Source: Chloroherpetonaceae bacterium
GTDB lineage: Bacteria > Bacteroidota > Chlorobiia > Chlorobiales > Thermochlorobacteraceae
DNA: 64,000 nucleotides
Assembly (NCBI GenBank): GCA_033763895.1
Contig: JANRJQ010000004.1
Span: 607,001-671,000 of the forward strand
Direction of reading: 5' to 3'
The notes below the pieces were generated by a model. It was given only the letters and a program-made list of their open reading frames with translations, was not told the DNA's origin and made no database searches. The position numbers and the translations under genes were made by a program. Shown here in pieces: positions 8,245-16,694 of this stretch; positions within the stretch are counted from its first letter, which is position 1; every line of letters starts with the position of its first letter.

Positions 8245-9138
8245 TTAATTTTTTTTGCCTTTCGAATAATGCCTTAAATATTTGTCGATTCTGAACCCTC
8301 TTTTTAAGAGCAGAAGCCACATGCGTGGATTTCGGTTCAGCGTGGGATCTTGAATAAGCGAAGGAATCATCATCGCCCAGCCTTTCGGGAGATCGCCGAA
8401 GCGCATTGCCGTTGAACCGATTTCAAATTGAAAGAGATGTTGGTACTTTTTTGGAACTTGATTGCGATAAGTCTCAAATACTTTTAAGCTGTTAATGAAG
8501 TAAGGAATGCAGTCGCTTGAGCGATTGGGATGTTCGCGTACAATCACTGTATCGAAATCGCCGCAAACAATCTTTAAGCCTTTCAGATACGAGCGAATCA
8601 TCAATTCCCAATCCTCTCTGAAAAGAAACGAATCTTCATATTTTGGGAAGGCTGATTTCTTGAATCCAATTCCGGGTGTTCCACCAACAAGCGCAGCGAA
8701 AATGAGCTCGCCAACATTATTGGAAAGCGCCTTTTTGGATGTATAGGTTTGCACCCCCTCCATATTCATTTTGCTTCGAAGTGGGCTGCAAATGGCATCC
8801 GCATCAGACTTCTTGATTAGATTAAGCATAAGTTCTAAATGATTGCTACGCCAAGCATCATCGTGATCAAGAAAAAAGAGATACTCGCCACTTGCGATTT
8901 CCGCTGCACGATTTCGACTGTAGATTCGTTCACGGTTTTCAGGGTTGGTTTCAATAATAAATGGAAAGGGCGATTGATTTTTAATGGAAAGTAATTTTGT
9001 AAGCGTTTTATCTTGAGAGCCATCGTCGATAACAACGATTTCAATATCGCGAAAGGTTTGAGCAAAAACACTGTTCAGCGAGTGCTCGATAAATCGCTCT
9101 GCATTGTGCACTGCCAAGAGGACGCTAATCTCCGGCAT
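8245..9138 (-). CDS. Glycosyltransferase family 2 (GT-A)
   Basis: A 297-residue GT-A glycosyltransferase, probably acting on a cell-surface polysaccharide. The N-terminus EISVLLAVHNAERFIEHSL and IEVVVIDDGSQDKTL motif (nucleotide-sugar binding), followed by FLDHDDAW as the DxD-like metal site near residue 93, are standard for GT2. No membrane helix is evident, so it is likely a cytoplasmic-face enzyme. It is divergent from the polysaccharide deacetylase at 9193, with a 54-bp shared upstream region; the pair may act on the same polymer. Donor and acceptor sugars are unknown. Confidence 0.85.
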   Translation of the reverse strand: MPEISVLLAVHNAERFIEHSLNSVFAQTFRDIEIVVIDDGSQDKTLTKLLSIKNQSPFPFIIETNPENRERIYSRNRAAEIASGEYLFFLDHDDAWRSNHLELMLNLIKKSDADAICSPLRSKMNMEGVQTYTSKKALSNNVGELIFAALVGGTPGIGFKKSAFPKYEDSFLFREDWELMIRSYLKGLKIVCGDFDTVIVREHPNRSSDCIPYFINSLKVFETYRNQVPKKYQHLFQFEIGSTAMRFGDLPKGWAMMIPSLIQDPTLNRNPRMWLLLLKRGFRIDKYLRHYSKGKKN

Positions 9139-9192
9139 AAGTTATTTGTGAATGTTCTAAGTTGTAAAAAGTAAACGAATCTCTAAAGGCTT

Positions 9193-10002
9193 ATGATCTT
9201 TGTCATTTTCATCTCAGCAATTCTAGCCAGTCTCATTCTAAGCTTTGCTTATTGGAGGTTTCGCAGTTTGTTTCCGATTCAAAATCAGGTACTTCGTGTC
9301 CTAATGTATCACAAATTATCGAACACCACCAAAAATGAACTTACTGTACTTGGCTCCGACTTTGAGGCGCAACTACTTTGGCTCAAGCAGAATCATTACA
9401 AATCCATTAGCAGTCAAGAACTTATTCTTCACCTTTACCAAAATGCCCCTTTGCCGCCAAAGCCTGTATTAATTACTTTCGATGACGGGTATATTAATAA
9501 TCTTGACATCGGGCTGCCACTTCTAAAAAAATACGGTATGAAAGCCACCATTTTTCTTCCTATTCAACATATCGGCGGCACGAATGTTTGGGACAATGGA
9601 AATGAACCGCTCGTCGATGTTGAGCATATTAAACAAAACCACGGCGAGACAATTGAGTTTGCACTTCATTCATTTGCACATATGAATTATCGATTCAAAA
9701 CAGAGCGTGAAATCGAGGAAGATTTGGAGATGATGCAAAAAACTCTTTTGAAAGAAACCATCCCATTTGTCTCAGCATTTGCATACCCTTATGGAGGATT
9801 ACCTAAAAAGCAGAAAGAAAAAGAAGCGATCAAACGTCTCCTAAAAAAATATGGGATTCAGGTTGCGTTTCGAATCAAAGACAAACTTAACCCCCTTCCA
9901 ATCCGAGACCCATATGAGCTCTTAAGGATTGGAATCAGCGGTTCCGATTCACTCGAAGAATTTTCATACCGGGTCAATTATGGGAGCAGAAACCTATTTT
10001 AA
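9193..10002 (+). CDS. Membrane-anchored polysaccharide deacetylase (NodB/CE4)
   Basis: 269 residues with one N-terminal membrane helix (about 2-20) and a NodB-homology domain. Motif 1 is VLITFDDGY (catalytic Asp pair near residue 97), motif 2 is the metal site HSFAHMNY (H-x3-H), and motif 3 is AFAYPYGG. CE4 enzymes remove N-acetyl groups from extracellular polysaccharide or peptidoglycan sugars. The catalytic residues appear intact. It is divergent from the GT2 gene. Exact substrate unknown. Confidence 0.88.
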   Translation: MIFVIFISAILASLILSFAYWRFRSLFPIQNQVLRVLMYHKLSNTTKNELTVLGSDFEAQLLWLKQNHYKSISSQELILHLYQNAPLPPKPVLITFDDGYINNLDIGLPLLKKYGMKATIFLPIQHIGGTNVWDNGNEPLVDVEHIKQNHGETIEFALHSFAHMNYRFKTEREIEEDLEMMQKTLLKETIPFVSAFAYPYGGLPKKQKEKEAIKRLLKKYGIQVAFRIKDKLNPLPIRDPYELLRIGISGSDSLEEFSYRVNYGSRNLF

Positions 10003-10139
10003 AGTTTATTTTGCAATTATGAATCGGCTAAAGAGGCTATGCCCCACTTCTTTTTTCATTTGTTGTTGGTTGAAAAATGGGTAACGTGACTGTGTCTTGA
10101 GCGTGTGGAACTTTAATTAATTTGTAACGCTAACAAGCA

Positions 10140-10889
10140 ATGTCAATTTCCTCGCTTTTTTCGCAAACATTGGGGCTGACCTTTCGGGTGCTCCACAAAA
10201 TAAATCGTGCGAAACTCACGCAAACCGCTGAGTTACAGGAGGTTGCGATTCCCGAAAAACTGATTAATCTTCTTTTGCAAGCTGGGATAGAGCGGAATAG
10301 CCCAATTGAGCAACCGCATTTAGCGATTCATGATGGATTCTTTGAAGTAAAATTCTTTCTTGTTCCTTCAAGAATTCGAGAAGAAAACGGAAAAGAAAAG
10401 CCCAAATTGACGAATCAAAATAAGCCGCTTTTTTGTGTTTTACCACTTCATTTTGATCACATCGTTTATGATGCCCACCGCGCTGAGGCTGTTATTACCC
10501 GATTTGGTAAAGTGACGCTCGCACCGAGTACATTTTTCCAACATTTTAGCAATGTTTTTTATCAAGCTTATCTCAACTCACGTTTTGGAGAGTCAAAGCT
10601 ATTGCGGGCTTTAGCCGAAGGTATAGCGGGGGTATCTTATTTACCTGCCTTTCGGCTCTGCGGTAATGAACTTCGGCCGGCGTCGCTTCGCCTCGATTTA
10701 CATCGTATTTTGGAATCTCAGTCGGTTTCAAACGCACTGATCGCCTCGGGAATTCGTGGTCTTGTCGGGATTTCATCTCTGAAAGAAGAGGAAGGTCAGG
10801 CGGTACTTACCTTGATTTTAGGGTCCAAATTCGACAATGAAATGGCCCAATCCTCATCCTATCAAGGGTTTTATTTATCTCACGAGTAG
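10140..10889 (+). CDS. Hypothetical protein, 249 residues
   Basis: I do not recognise this family. The product is soluble-looking, with no signal peptide or membrane helix, mixed alpha/beta composition, and a C-terminal half containing hydrophobic beta-like stretches (VSYLPAFRLCG, IRGLVGISSL, AVLTLILGSKF). Codon use resembles the neighbouring core genes and the ORF is long and clean, so it is probably real. It stands alone on the plus strand between the deacetylase (137 bp upstream) and a PAP2-like membrane protein. No regulatory feature beyond AT-rich upstream DNA. Confidence 0.65.
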   Translation: MSISSLFSQTLGLTFRVLHKINRAKLTQTAELQEVAIPEKLINLLLQAGIERNSPIEQPHLAIHDGFFEVKFFLVPSRIREENGKEKPKLTNQNKPLFCVLPLHFDHIVYDAHRAEAVITRFGKVTLAPSTFFQHFSNVFYQAYLNSRFGESKLLRALAEGIAGVSYLPAFRLCGNELRPASLRLDLHRILESQSVSNALIASGIRGLVGISSLKEEEGQAVLTLILGSKFDNEMAQSSSYQGFYLSHE

Positions 10890-11001
10890 CTCCTTTTAGT
10901 GACTTTACCTTTCGTTGATTTTATATTCCCCTAACAAAACAGATGAGTAATTTTGCTATTTTTCGGTTTGACGCAAATATTCACAACCAAACAATCACAT
11001 A

Positions 11002-11625
11002 ATGGCCGTTCGCGCGAGTGATGCATCCACGGGCAGCATTTCACTCACCCTTCGATTTGCAGAAATATTTTCTTCGATTTTTCATCCAATCACTTTGCCC
11101 TTGGCCAATTTTGGCGTATTAATTTTTATTCGGGAGAGTGCTGCTCCAAATCGAATTCTTCAATTTTTCATTGTCTTCCTCATTTGCACCATTGCGCCGG
11201 CGATTACAGTGGTTTTGTTGAAGAAAGTCGGGTTAGTCAATGATTATGACATCTCAGACCGAAAAAAGCGCTCAATTCCTATGGCAATTGGAACGGTGAC
11301 TTATCTCTTCGGTGCTTTCCTACTTTGGCTAAGTGCGGCAGACCCAATTATTGTGAGTTTAATGATTCTCTACGGTGTCACGACTTTTCTCATATTATTG
11401 ATTTCGCTTCTTTGGAAAATAAGCGTTCATGTGTGCTCTTTAGGTGGGCCTATCGCATCACTTGGATATGTATTTGGAACCCCATTTTTTGGGCTGATTA
11501 TTTTATTGCCGGTTTTGATGTGGGCTCGAGTAGTTCTCAAGGCGCACACCCCACTGCAAACCCTTGCAGGAGCGGTACTGGGCTTTTTCGGAACCTATCT
11601 TTGGCTTACAATTCTTGGATTTTGA
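11002..11625 (+). CDS. PAP2-like integral membrane protein
   Basis: 207 residues with about six hydrophobic helices. The segment RVVLKAHTPLQTLAGAVLG resembles the last PAP2 phosphatase motif (SRxxxxxHxxxD), but its acidic residue is Gln, and DRKKRSIP and KISVHVCSLGG are only weak counterparts of the first two motifs. It is therefore probably a PAP2-superfamily membrane protein with a degenerate active site, a type common in Bacteroidetes/Chlorobi. A TAATTTTG element lies at 10948-10955. It precedes initiator tRNA on the same strand. Function unknown. Confidence 0.72.
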   Translation: MAVRASDASTGSISLTLRFAEIFSSIFHPITLPLANFGVLIFIRESAAPNRILQFFIVFLICTIAPAITVVLLKKVGLVNDYDISDRKKRSIPMAIGTVTYLFGAFLLWLSAADPIIVSLMILYGVTTFLILLISLLWKISVHVCSLGGPIASLGYVFGTPFFGLIILLPVLMWARVVLKAHTPLQTLAGAVLGFFGTYLWLTILGF

Positions 11626-11637
11626 ATAAGATATTTC

Positions 11638-11668
11638 TTGGTTTTGTTGTCTGATTCAATTATCTTTG
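11638..11668 (+). promoter_or_regulatory. Putative promoter of initiator tRNA (TTG-N20-TATCTTTG)
   Basis: TTG at 11638-11640 and TATCTTTG at 11661-11668 are 20 bases apart, fitting the Bacteroidetes-type -33 (TTTG) / -7 (TAnnTTTG) layout. They lie 38 bases before the tRNA. The match is to a short degenerate motif and is not proof. Confidence 0.45.
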
Positions 11669-11706
11669 CGTCCCTTTGATGAACGAATGATGTTCACAAA
11701 GCAAAT

Positions 11707-11779
<73 letters not shown>

Positions 11780-11784
11780 CAAAA

Positions 11785-11808
11785 AAAAGCCGCATTTTTG
11801 CGGCTTTT
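11785..11808 (+). terminator. Bidirectional terminator after tRNA-fMet
   Basis: A 10-bp stem (AAAAGCCGCA / TGCGGCTTTT) with a T4 loop and A/T runs on both sides. It can stop the tRNA transcript and the convergent PPIase operon that ends at 11840. Confidence 0.85.
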
Positions 11809-11839
11809 CTCATTTTAATGTGATTTCATTGGCTGATCA

Positions 11840-13207
11840 TTACAGTTTTACAGTCCAAAAAACTTCTTTTCTCAATTGAAGTAGCCACTCCTCACGTAAT
11901 TCACTTTGTCTTTTCTGGAGGGCAAAATTTTTGATTCGAACATAATCTTGCTCCAAGTTCATTTTATGCTCTTTCGCCCGATATTTCAATTGAATAATAT
12001 GAAAGGCATAATTTCCACCCGGTAAATCAATTTTAGAAGGTTCAGAAATATCGCCCTGATTCATTTTTAAAATCGTGGATCGAAAAGGTTCTTCGATGGA
12101 TTCAAGTGGGATGCGATTGCTCATCGTTTGTGGAGAAACGATATCGCCACCACGAACAGCACTTTCTTCATCCTCCGAGTAAACTCTTGCCATAAATCCA
12201 AAGGGAGCCTCTCCATTCAGAACACTCTTGCGAATCATTGAAAGCGTATCAAGTGCCGCTTTTTCGTTGAGATTTGATTTATCAAATCGGATTAAAATTT
12301 GCCGAGTGTGAATGGCTTCTCCCTTTCTCTCAAGGAGTTCAATGATGTGATAACCGAATTCAGTTTCAAATATTTTCGAACGTTGACCCTCGCGAAGAGC
12401 ATAAGCCACTTCTTCAAACCGCTTGACCAATTCACCTCGTTTAAAAAATCCGAGATCGCCGCCCTGCTGCGCTGAGCCCGGATCTTCGGAATACGATTTT
12501 GCAACTGAAGCAAAATCTTCGCCCGATTTTAACTTTGCTTCAATATCTCGAATTTTTTTCATTGCTGCGGATTTCGAGGTGCTATCTACTTTCGGCCGAA
12601 TCAAGATATGAGCCATTTCAATTTCTTCGGGGATATCAGGAAGTGAATCTTTATAGGTATTGAAGAATTCGACAACTTCGACATTCGACACCGATAAATT
12701 TTCAAATCTCTTTTGCTCCAATCGCTGTGCCATTCGTTGCGAGCGAACTTCCTCTCGCATATCGCTTCGCAATTGCGAAAATGACTTCCCAAAATACTTT
12801 TGAACTTCTTCTTCGGTTTTCAATCGCTCTTTGATGTAATCAACTCTACGAGAGACTTCTTCATCGATTTCATTTGTTGAGATTTGAATACTATCAATTT
12901 TTGCTTTTGCAACGAGAATCTTTTGATCAATCATTGCAATGAGCATCTTGCGCCATAATCCGCTTGTTCGTGGTTCAATTTGATTTTGATAGGCATAAAA
13001 TTGAAGCTGTGCATCAACATCTGACTTTAAGATGATTTCATCGCCCACAATCGCTACAACCCCGTCCAGAAATGATTCCTGTGAAGCCGCAGGTTTAGCA
13101 AGACTTAAAGATAAAATGATTGTTAGTATCGCGTAATGCGACCTCAGGATTCGTCGGTAGAACCGGTTATAGAAGCGGGATTTAGAAGGTGTATTTTTCT
13201 CTTTCAT
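11840..13207 (-). CDS. SurA-like periplasmic chaperone/peptidyl-prolyl isomerase
   Basis: 455 residues, exported through an N-terminal hydrophobic segment (about 24-40) after a basic leader. After the SurA N-terminal region (VAIVGDEIILKSDVDAQL) there are two parvulin domains, beginning at AHILIRPKVDS and TRQILIRFDKS; the first keeps the GGDLGFFKRGELV...GYHIIELL pattern. This is the architecture of SurA, which escorts outer-membrane proteins through the periplasm. It is the last of three minus-strand genes of this type, separated by one base from the preceding one, so almost certainly co-transcribed. Confidence 0.87.
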   Translation of the reverse strand: MKEKNTPSKSRFYNRFYRRILRSHYAILTIILSLSLAKPAASQESFLDGVVAIVGDEIILKSDVDAQLQFYAYQNQIEPRTSGLWRKMLIAMIDQKILVAKAKIDSIQISTNEIDEEVSRRVDYIKERLKTEEEVQKYFGKSFSQLRSDMREEVRSQRMAQRLEQKRFENLSVSNVEVVEFFNTYKDSLPDIPEEIEMAHILIRPKVDSTSKSAAMKKIRDIEAKLKSGEDFASVAKSYSEDPGSAQQGGDLGFFKRGELVKRFEEVAYALREGQRSKIFETEFGYHIIELLERKGEAIHTRQILIRFDKSNLNEKAALDTLSMIRKSVLNGEAPFGFMARVYSEDEESAVRGGDIVSPQTMSNRIPLESIEEPFRSTILKMNQGDISEPSKIDLPGGNYAFHIIQLKYRAKEHKMNLEQDYVRIKNFALQKRQSELREEWLLQLRKEVFWTVKL

Positions 13208-13208
13208 T

Positions 13209-14099
13209 TTATTTTGTTTCTATCATTCCGAGCGACTCTCGAATTAGGTCGTTCATATATTTCTTCTCTTTTAAAATCTTGATTTGCTCACTCACATCAG
13301 GATACGCTTGTTGAAATGATTTGCGACTTCCGGGCGTCACTTTTTCGAGCACAGTCATTACCACAAAAAGAGTATCGGCTAATTTAAGCGGTTTTGAAGG
13401 AACATTTAGCACCATTGATTCCGCCATTGTCCTTAATGAGGCGGTTTCAAAATATATTTTGGAAATCGGCAAAAGTTGGGTTGCAAATTTTCGTTGAGAA
13501 TTATTCATCTCCCCAAGTTCAGGCTCAAGCTCCAGCGCTTTTATCAAAATTGTATCCAATGGCGTATTTTTTTCAAATAGCTCGGCATATTCTTTTGCTC
13601 TTGATTCACTTTGTGCATATAAACGCAATACTTTCATAGAAAGCAATCCATAAGTGAATTCAGGGGCGTTTTTTTCGTAGTACGCTTTTGCTTCAATTGA
13701 ATCGACATCGAATCGCCCACTGGCTTCTTCTTCTTTCATACGCTTATCGACATATTGCTGAACCACAATTCTTCGCTTCATTTTTTCAATCAAATACTTT
13801 GTAAGCGTATCCTCTTGCATCTCATTTTCTATTGCTGCTTCGTAAAGAATGGCGTTCATTTTCCAGTCTTCGATATATAAAGAAGCTTGCGTAATGCTGT
13901 CTTCCTTTGAAAGCCCTTTAAGAACCAATTCAAGTTCTTCGCGGAATAATTTACTCTGACCAATTTGCATCAGCGGCAACGCGGTTTCCGTGCTTTTAGA
14001 GCAAGAGGTTAGAGAAAAAAATACGATCGCCGCCACAAAGTGAAGGTGCAGCAAAAAGAGTCTTTTATTCAATAATCGATTTAAGATGAATTTCTGCAT
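13209..14099 (-). CDS. SurA/PpiC-N-like lipoprotein without clear PPIase domain
   Basis: About 296 residues from the ATG at 14099 (the frame opens at a TTG at 14114). A signal peptide ends in the lipobox-like FFSLTSC, predicting a lipoprotein. The body (FREELELVLKGLSKEDS, then YIEDWKMNAILYEAA and a helical region with RIVVQQYVDKRMKEE) resembles the helical SurA/PpiC N-terminal chaperone module, but I see no parvulin domain with its GGDLG...GYHI signature. It sits between two PPIase genes in one operon (70 bp after the first, 1 bp before the last) and may be a dedicated chaperone partner. Similar three-gene PPIase operons occur in Bacteroidetes. Confidence 0.72.
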   Translation of the reverse strand: MQKFILNRLLNKRLFLLHLHFVAAIVFFSLTSCSKSTETALPLMQIGQSKLFREELELVLKGLSKEDSITQASLYIEDWKMNAILYEAAIENEMQEDTLTKYLIEKMKRRIVVQQYVDKRMKEEEASGRFDVDSIEAKAYYEKNAPEFTYGLLSMKVLRLYAQSESRAKEYAELFEKNTPLDTILIKALELEPELGEMNNSQRKFATQLLPISKIYFETASLRTMAESMVLNVPSKPLKLADTLFVVMTVLEKVTPGSRKSFQQAYPDVSEQIKILKEKKYMNDLIRESLGMIETK

Positions 14100-14169
14100 A
14101 AAAAATGAACGCAAGACTGCGCGTTTGAAGTGACTGCAGCCTTGCGTTAATTACAAAAAAGTTATGAGT

Positions 14170-16455
14170 CTATTTCGAACCTTTTCCAAAGAGTTTGGAA
14201 AGTGCTGCGTCATCAATTGTAATGACTGTTTTAGCGCGCAAAGCCTTTACCCAATCATCTTCAAGATTACGAATCATTTCTTCTTGATAACGTGCCGAAG
14301 CTTCTGCTTTTGCTTCTTCAAAAGTCTTTTTTCTTGATGGTTCTTTTGAATCAACTCTGACAATCACAAATCCACCACCAATTGATTTCACCGGAGCAAT
14401 CGTTCCGGGTTTTTCATCAAAAACCTCGGTTGCAATAGGGTTTTCACCTTTTTGAAAAAGACCGATCGCACCAGAATTCATTGGCAATGACACGGTTCCC
14501 AAGTTTGGTGTTTCGATTTCTTCACCATATCGCTCAATCATTTGTTCAAGCGTTCTGACGGTCAAATCGGGTTTAAGGGCTTTCAGTTCAGCTTCTTTCG
14601 CCAATCTTAGTGAATCATTTCTAGCCTTATCAGCTTTCTTTTTAGCTTTTGCTGACTTAAGCTTTTTGAGTTCTGCAGAAAGTGCTTTCTTTTTTGCCTC
14701 AATCATTGTGGGTGTAATCAAATCAAGCGTTCTTTTTCCTGTCGTTAACTCTTCGTAAAGTGCATTGGCTTTTGAAGAATCTGAAAGAACAAGCTGTGTG
14801 ATCGAAACGCGATCTTCAAATCTGAAACTTTCAGAATTCTTATCATAATAAATTTTTGCCAAGCTATCATTTGGCTGCGATCTTGAATAGACCGTTTTTT
14901 CTGCATTTGCAAAAAGTAAATTGGCATCGTTATAAGTTTGCATCAAGGCTTTGAATTCAGGGTAACGGTTTTCTAACCGCGCCACTTCGTGCTCCAGAAT
15001 TTCTTCTCGTGCATAGTCTTGAATTTCTTTCGTAACAAACGAGCGGTTAAACTTTCTTGGTTCGGGGCTTCGTTTGAATCGGCCAACAACATTCGCAAGA
15101 GAAAAGCTTTTTCCAGCAAATGAAAAGGCAGTGGTTTGGTTTTCGGGTTCTTCAAATCGAAACTGGTCAGGCACGATTCCTTGTTTTGAAGTATCGATTT
15201 TTTCATAAACTGAAGCGATAATTTCTACGGCTTTTGGGTTTTCGAAATACTTCAGTTCCGGTTTCCAACGCGCAATCACCCGCTCCAATTCAGCATCCAT
15301 TTTTTCTGTATTATTTTTTAGGGCAGTGCGAATTTCTTCTTCCACATTTTCAAAGGGCGGCAAAAAGCGTCTTTCAAGCAACTTGATGATATGGAATCCA
15401 ACAGCGGTTCTTACAATCGCTGAAACATCGCCCGGATTTTTAAGAGAGAACGCGGCTTCCTCGAAAGTTGGGAATCTTGCAAAAGTTCCTCGTGATACCA
15501 CCCCTAAGTCACCGCCGACTTCGCGGCCGGCAGAATTTCGATCTTCTGAGCTATCACGGGCCAATTTTTCAAATTCAGCTCCGGCCTTTAGGGCAGCCTC
15601 AATTGATGAAATTTTTTCATAAGCTTTCACGGTATCAGCTGGCGATGAACCTTGCCGAGCCATTATCATAATATGAGCAATTCGTACATCAGGCGTGCGC
15701 GGACGCTTTGACCACACTTTTAGAATATGGTAACCAAAACGCGTTTTAAATGGCTGAGAAACACCGCCAACAGGGGTTTCAAACGATTTATCTTCAAATT
15801 GATAAACCATCATCCCTGCACTATAAATCGGTAAACGCCCTTTGCTCTGAGCAGCATTCGGCTCTTCTGAGTAGGCGGCTGCCAATGAATCAAAACTATC
15901 ACCTTTGATTGCTTTTTGATAGACCTCTGTAATTTTCTCATAAGCTTTAAGGGTATCCTCAGGGCGAGCATCTTCTGAAAATCGAATTAATATGTGGGAT
16001 GCTTCAATTTCGGTTCTGCTTCTTTCATACTGCTCCTTTACCGCTTTTTCAAATACTTCCTTTTCCAAGAGATAAGGTTTTGCAATCATTTTTCGATAGT
16101 TCTCAAATTCAGCCTTGACGGTTGTATCCTTATCAATTTTCTTATCCTTGGCATCTTTCACTTTCAATTTGAAGTCTATAAAGCGATCTAAAAAATCGCG
16201 ATAGGCCGAGACACTGTCCTTTATCGCATCTTCAATTTTTCTGTTTTCGGTGTAGCGGGATTCAAATTCTTTTACGGTAATGGTTTCTTTCCATTCTATA
16301 CCCTGCGAGAGCGTTGCAAGCGGTAAATCTTGAGGGAGTTCATTAGACTTTTCGGAACAACCGAAGAAACCAACGGTGAGAAGAAGTCCTAAAATGCCAT
16401 TTCTGATAAATATTTTGAACCCTGATCCAGAGTTTTCTTGAATGACTGTTTTCAT
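14170..16455 (-). CDS. Multi-domain PpiC-type peptidyl-prolyl isomerase lipoprotein
   Basis: 761 residues. Lipobox GFFGC ends the signal peptide at Cys33. Two convincing parvulin domains begin at EASHILIRFSE (about 150) and VRIAHIMIMAR (about 260), each ending in FGYHILKVW or VGFHIIKLL. A third, divergent one lies at about 545-720 and is split by a Lys/Ala-rich coiled-coil-like insertion around 600-640. First gene of the three-gene PPIase operon. Family members act in periplasmic folding, often of outer-membrane proteins. Whether all domains are catalytic cannot be judged by eye. Confidence 0.85.
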   Translation of the reverse strand: MKTVIQENSGSGFKIFIRNGILGLLLTVGFFGCSEKSNELPQDLPLATLSQGIEWKETITVKEFESRYTENRKIEDAIKDSVSAYRDFLDRFIDFKLKVKDAKDKKIDKDTTVKAEFENYRKMIAKPYLLEKEVFEKAVKEQYERSRTEIEASHILIRFSEDARPEDTLKAYEKITEVYQKAIKGDSFDSLAAAYSEEPNAAQSKGRLPIYSAGMMVYQFEDKSFETPVGGVSQPFKTRFGYHILKVWSKRPRTPDVRIAHIMIMARQGSSPADTVKAYEKISSIEAALKAGAEFEKLARDSSEDRNSAGREVGGDLGVVSRGTFARFPTFEEAAFSLKNPGDVSAIVRTAVGFHIIKLLERRFLPPFENVEEEIRTALKNNTEKMDAELERVIARWKPELKYFENPKAVEIIASVYEKIDTSKQGIVPDQFRFEEPENQTTAFSFAGKSFSLANVVGRFKRSPEPRKFNRSFVTKEIQDYAREEILEHEVARLENRYPEFKALMQTYNDANLLFANAEKTVYSRSQPNDSLAKIYYDKNSESFRFEDRVSITQLVLSDSSKANALYEELTTGKRTLDLITPTMIEAKKKALSAELKKLKSAKAKKKADKARNDSLRLAKEAELKALKPDLTVRTLEQMIERYGEEIETPNLGTVSLPMNSGAIGLFQKGENPIATEVFDEKPGTIAPVKSIGGGFVIVRVDSKEPSRKKTFEEAKAEASARYQEEMIRNLEDDWVKALRAKTVITIDDAALSKLFGKGSK

Positions 16456-16694
16456 TACGATTCAGTGGTTAAGTCTATTTTTTAATCTTTGTGAAATTTT
16501 GAGCGGCAATAGTACTGAAATTTCCCTTCTTGAACAAGGTGTAAGGGCTTCTTATACATCTCATTCGAAAATCAATATGATTTTGAGTTCAGAAGTTTTT
16601 TTTTCAATTGTTTGCCCAATCGTCTCTTTTTCTCCATTTTGAGCCCTCAATCTTTGATGATTTTCAATTGACACATTTTTAAGTCTTATTTATC

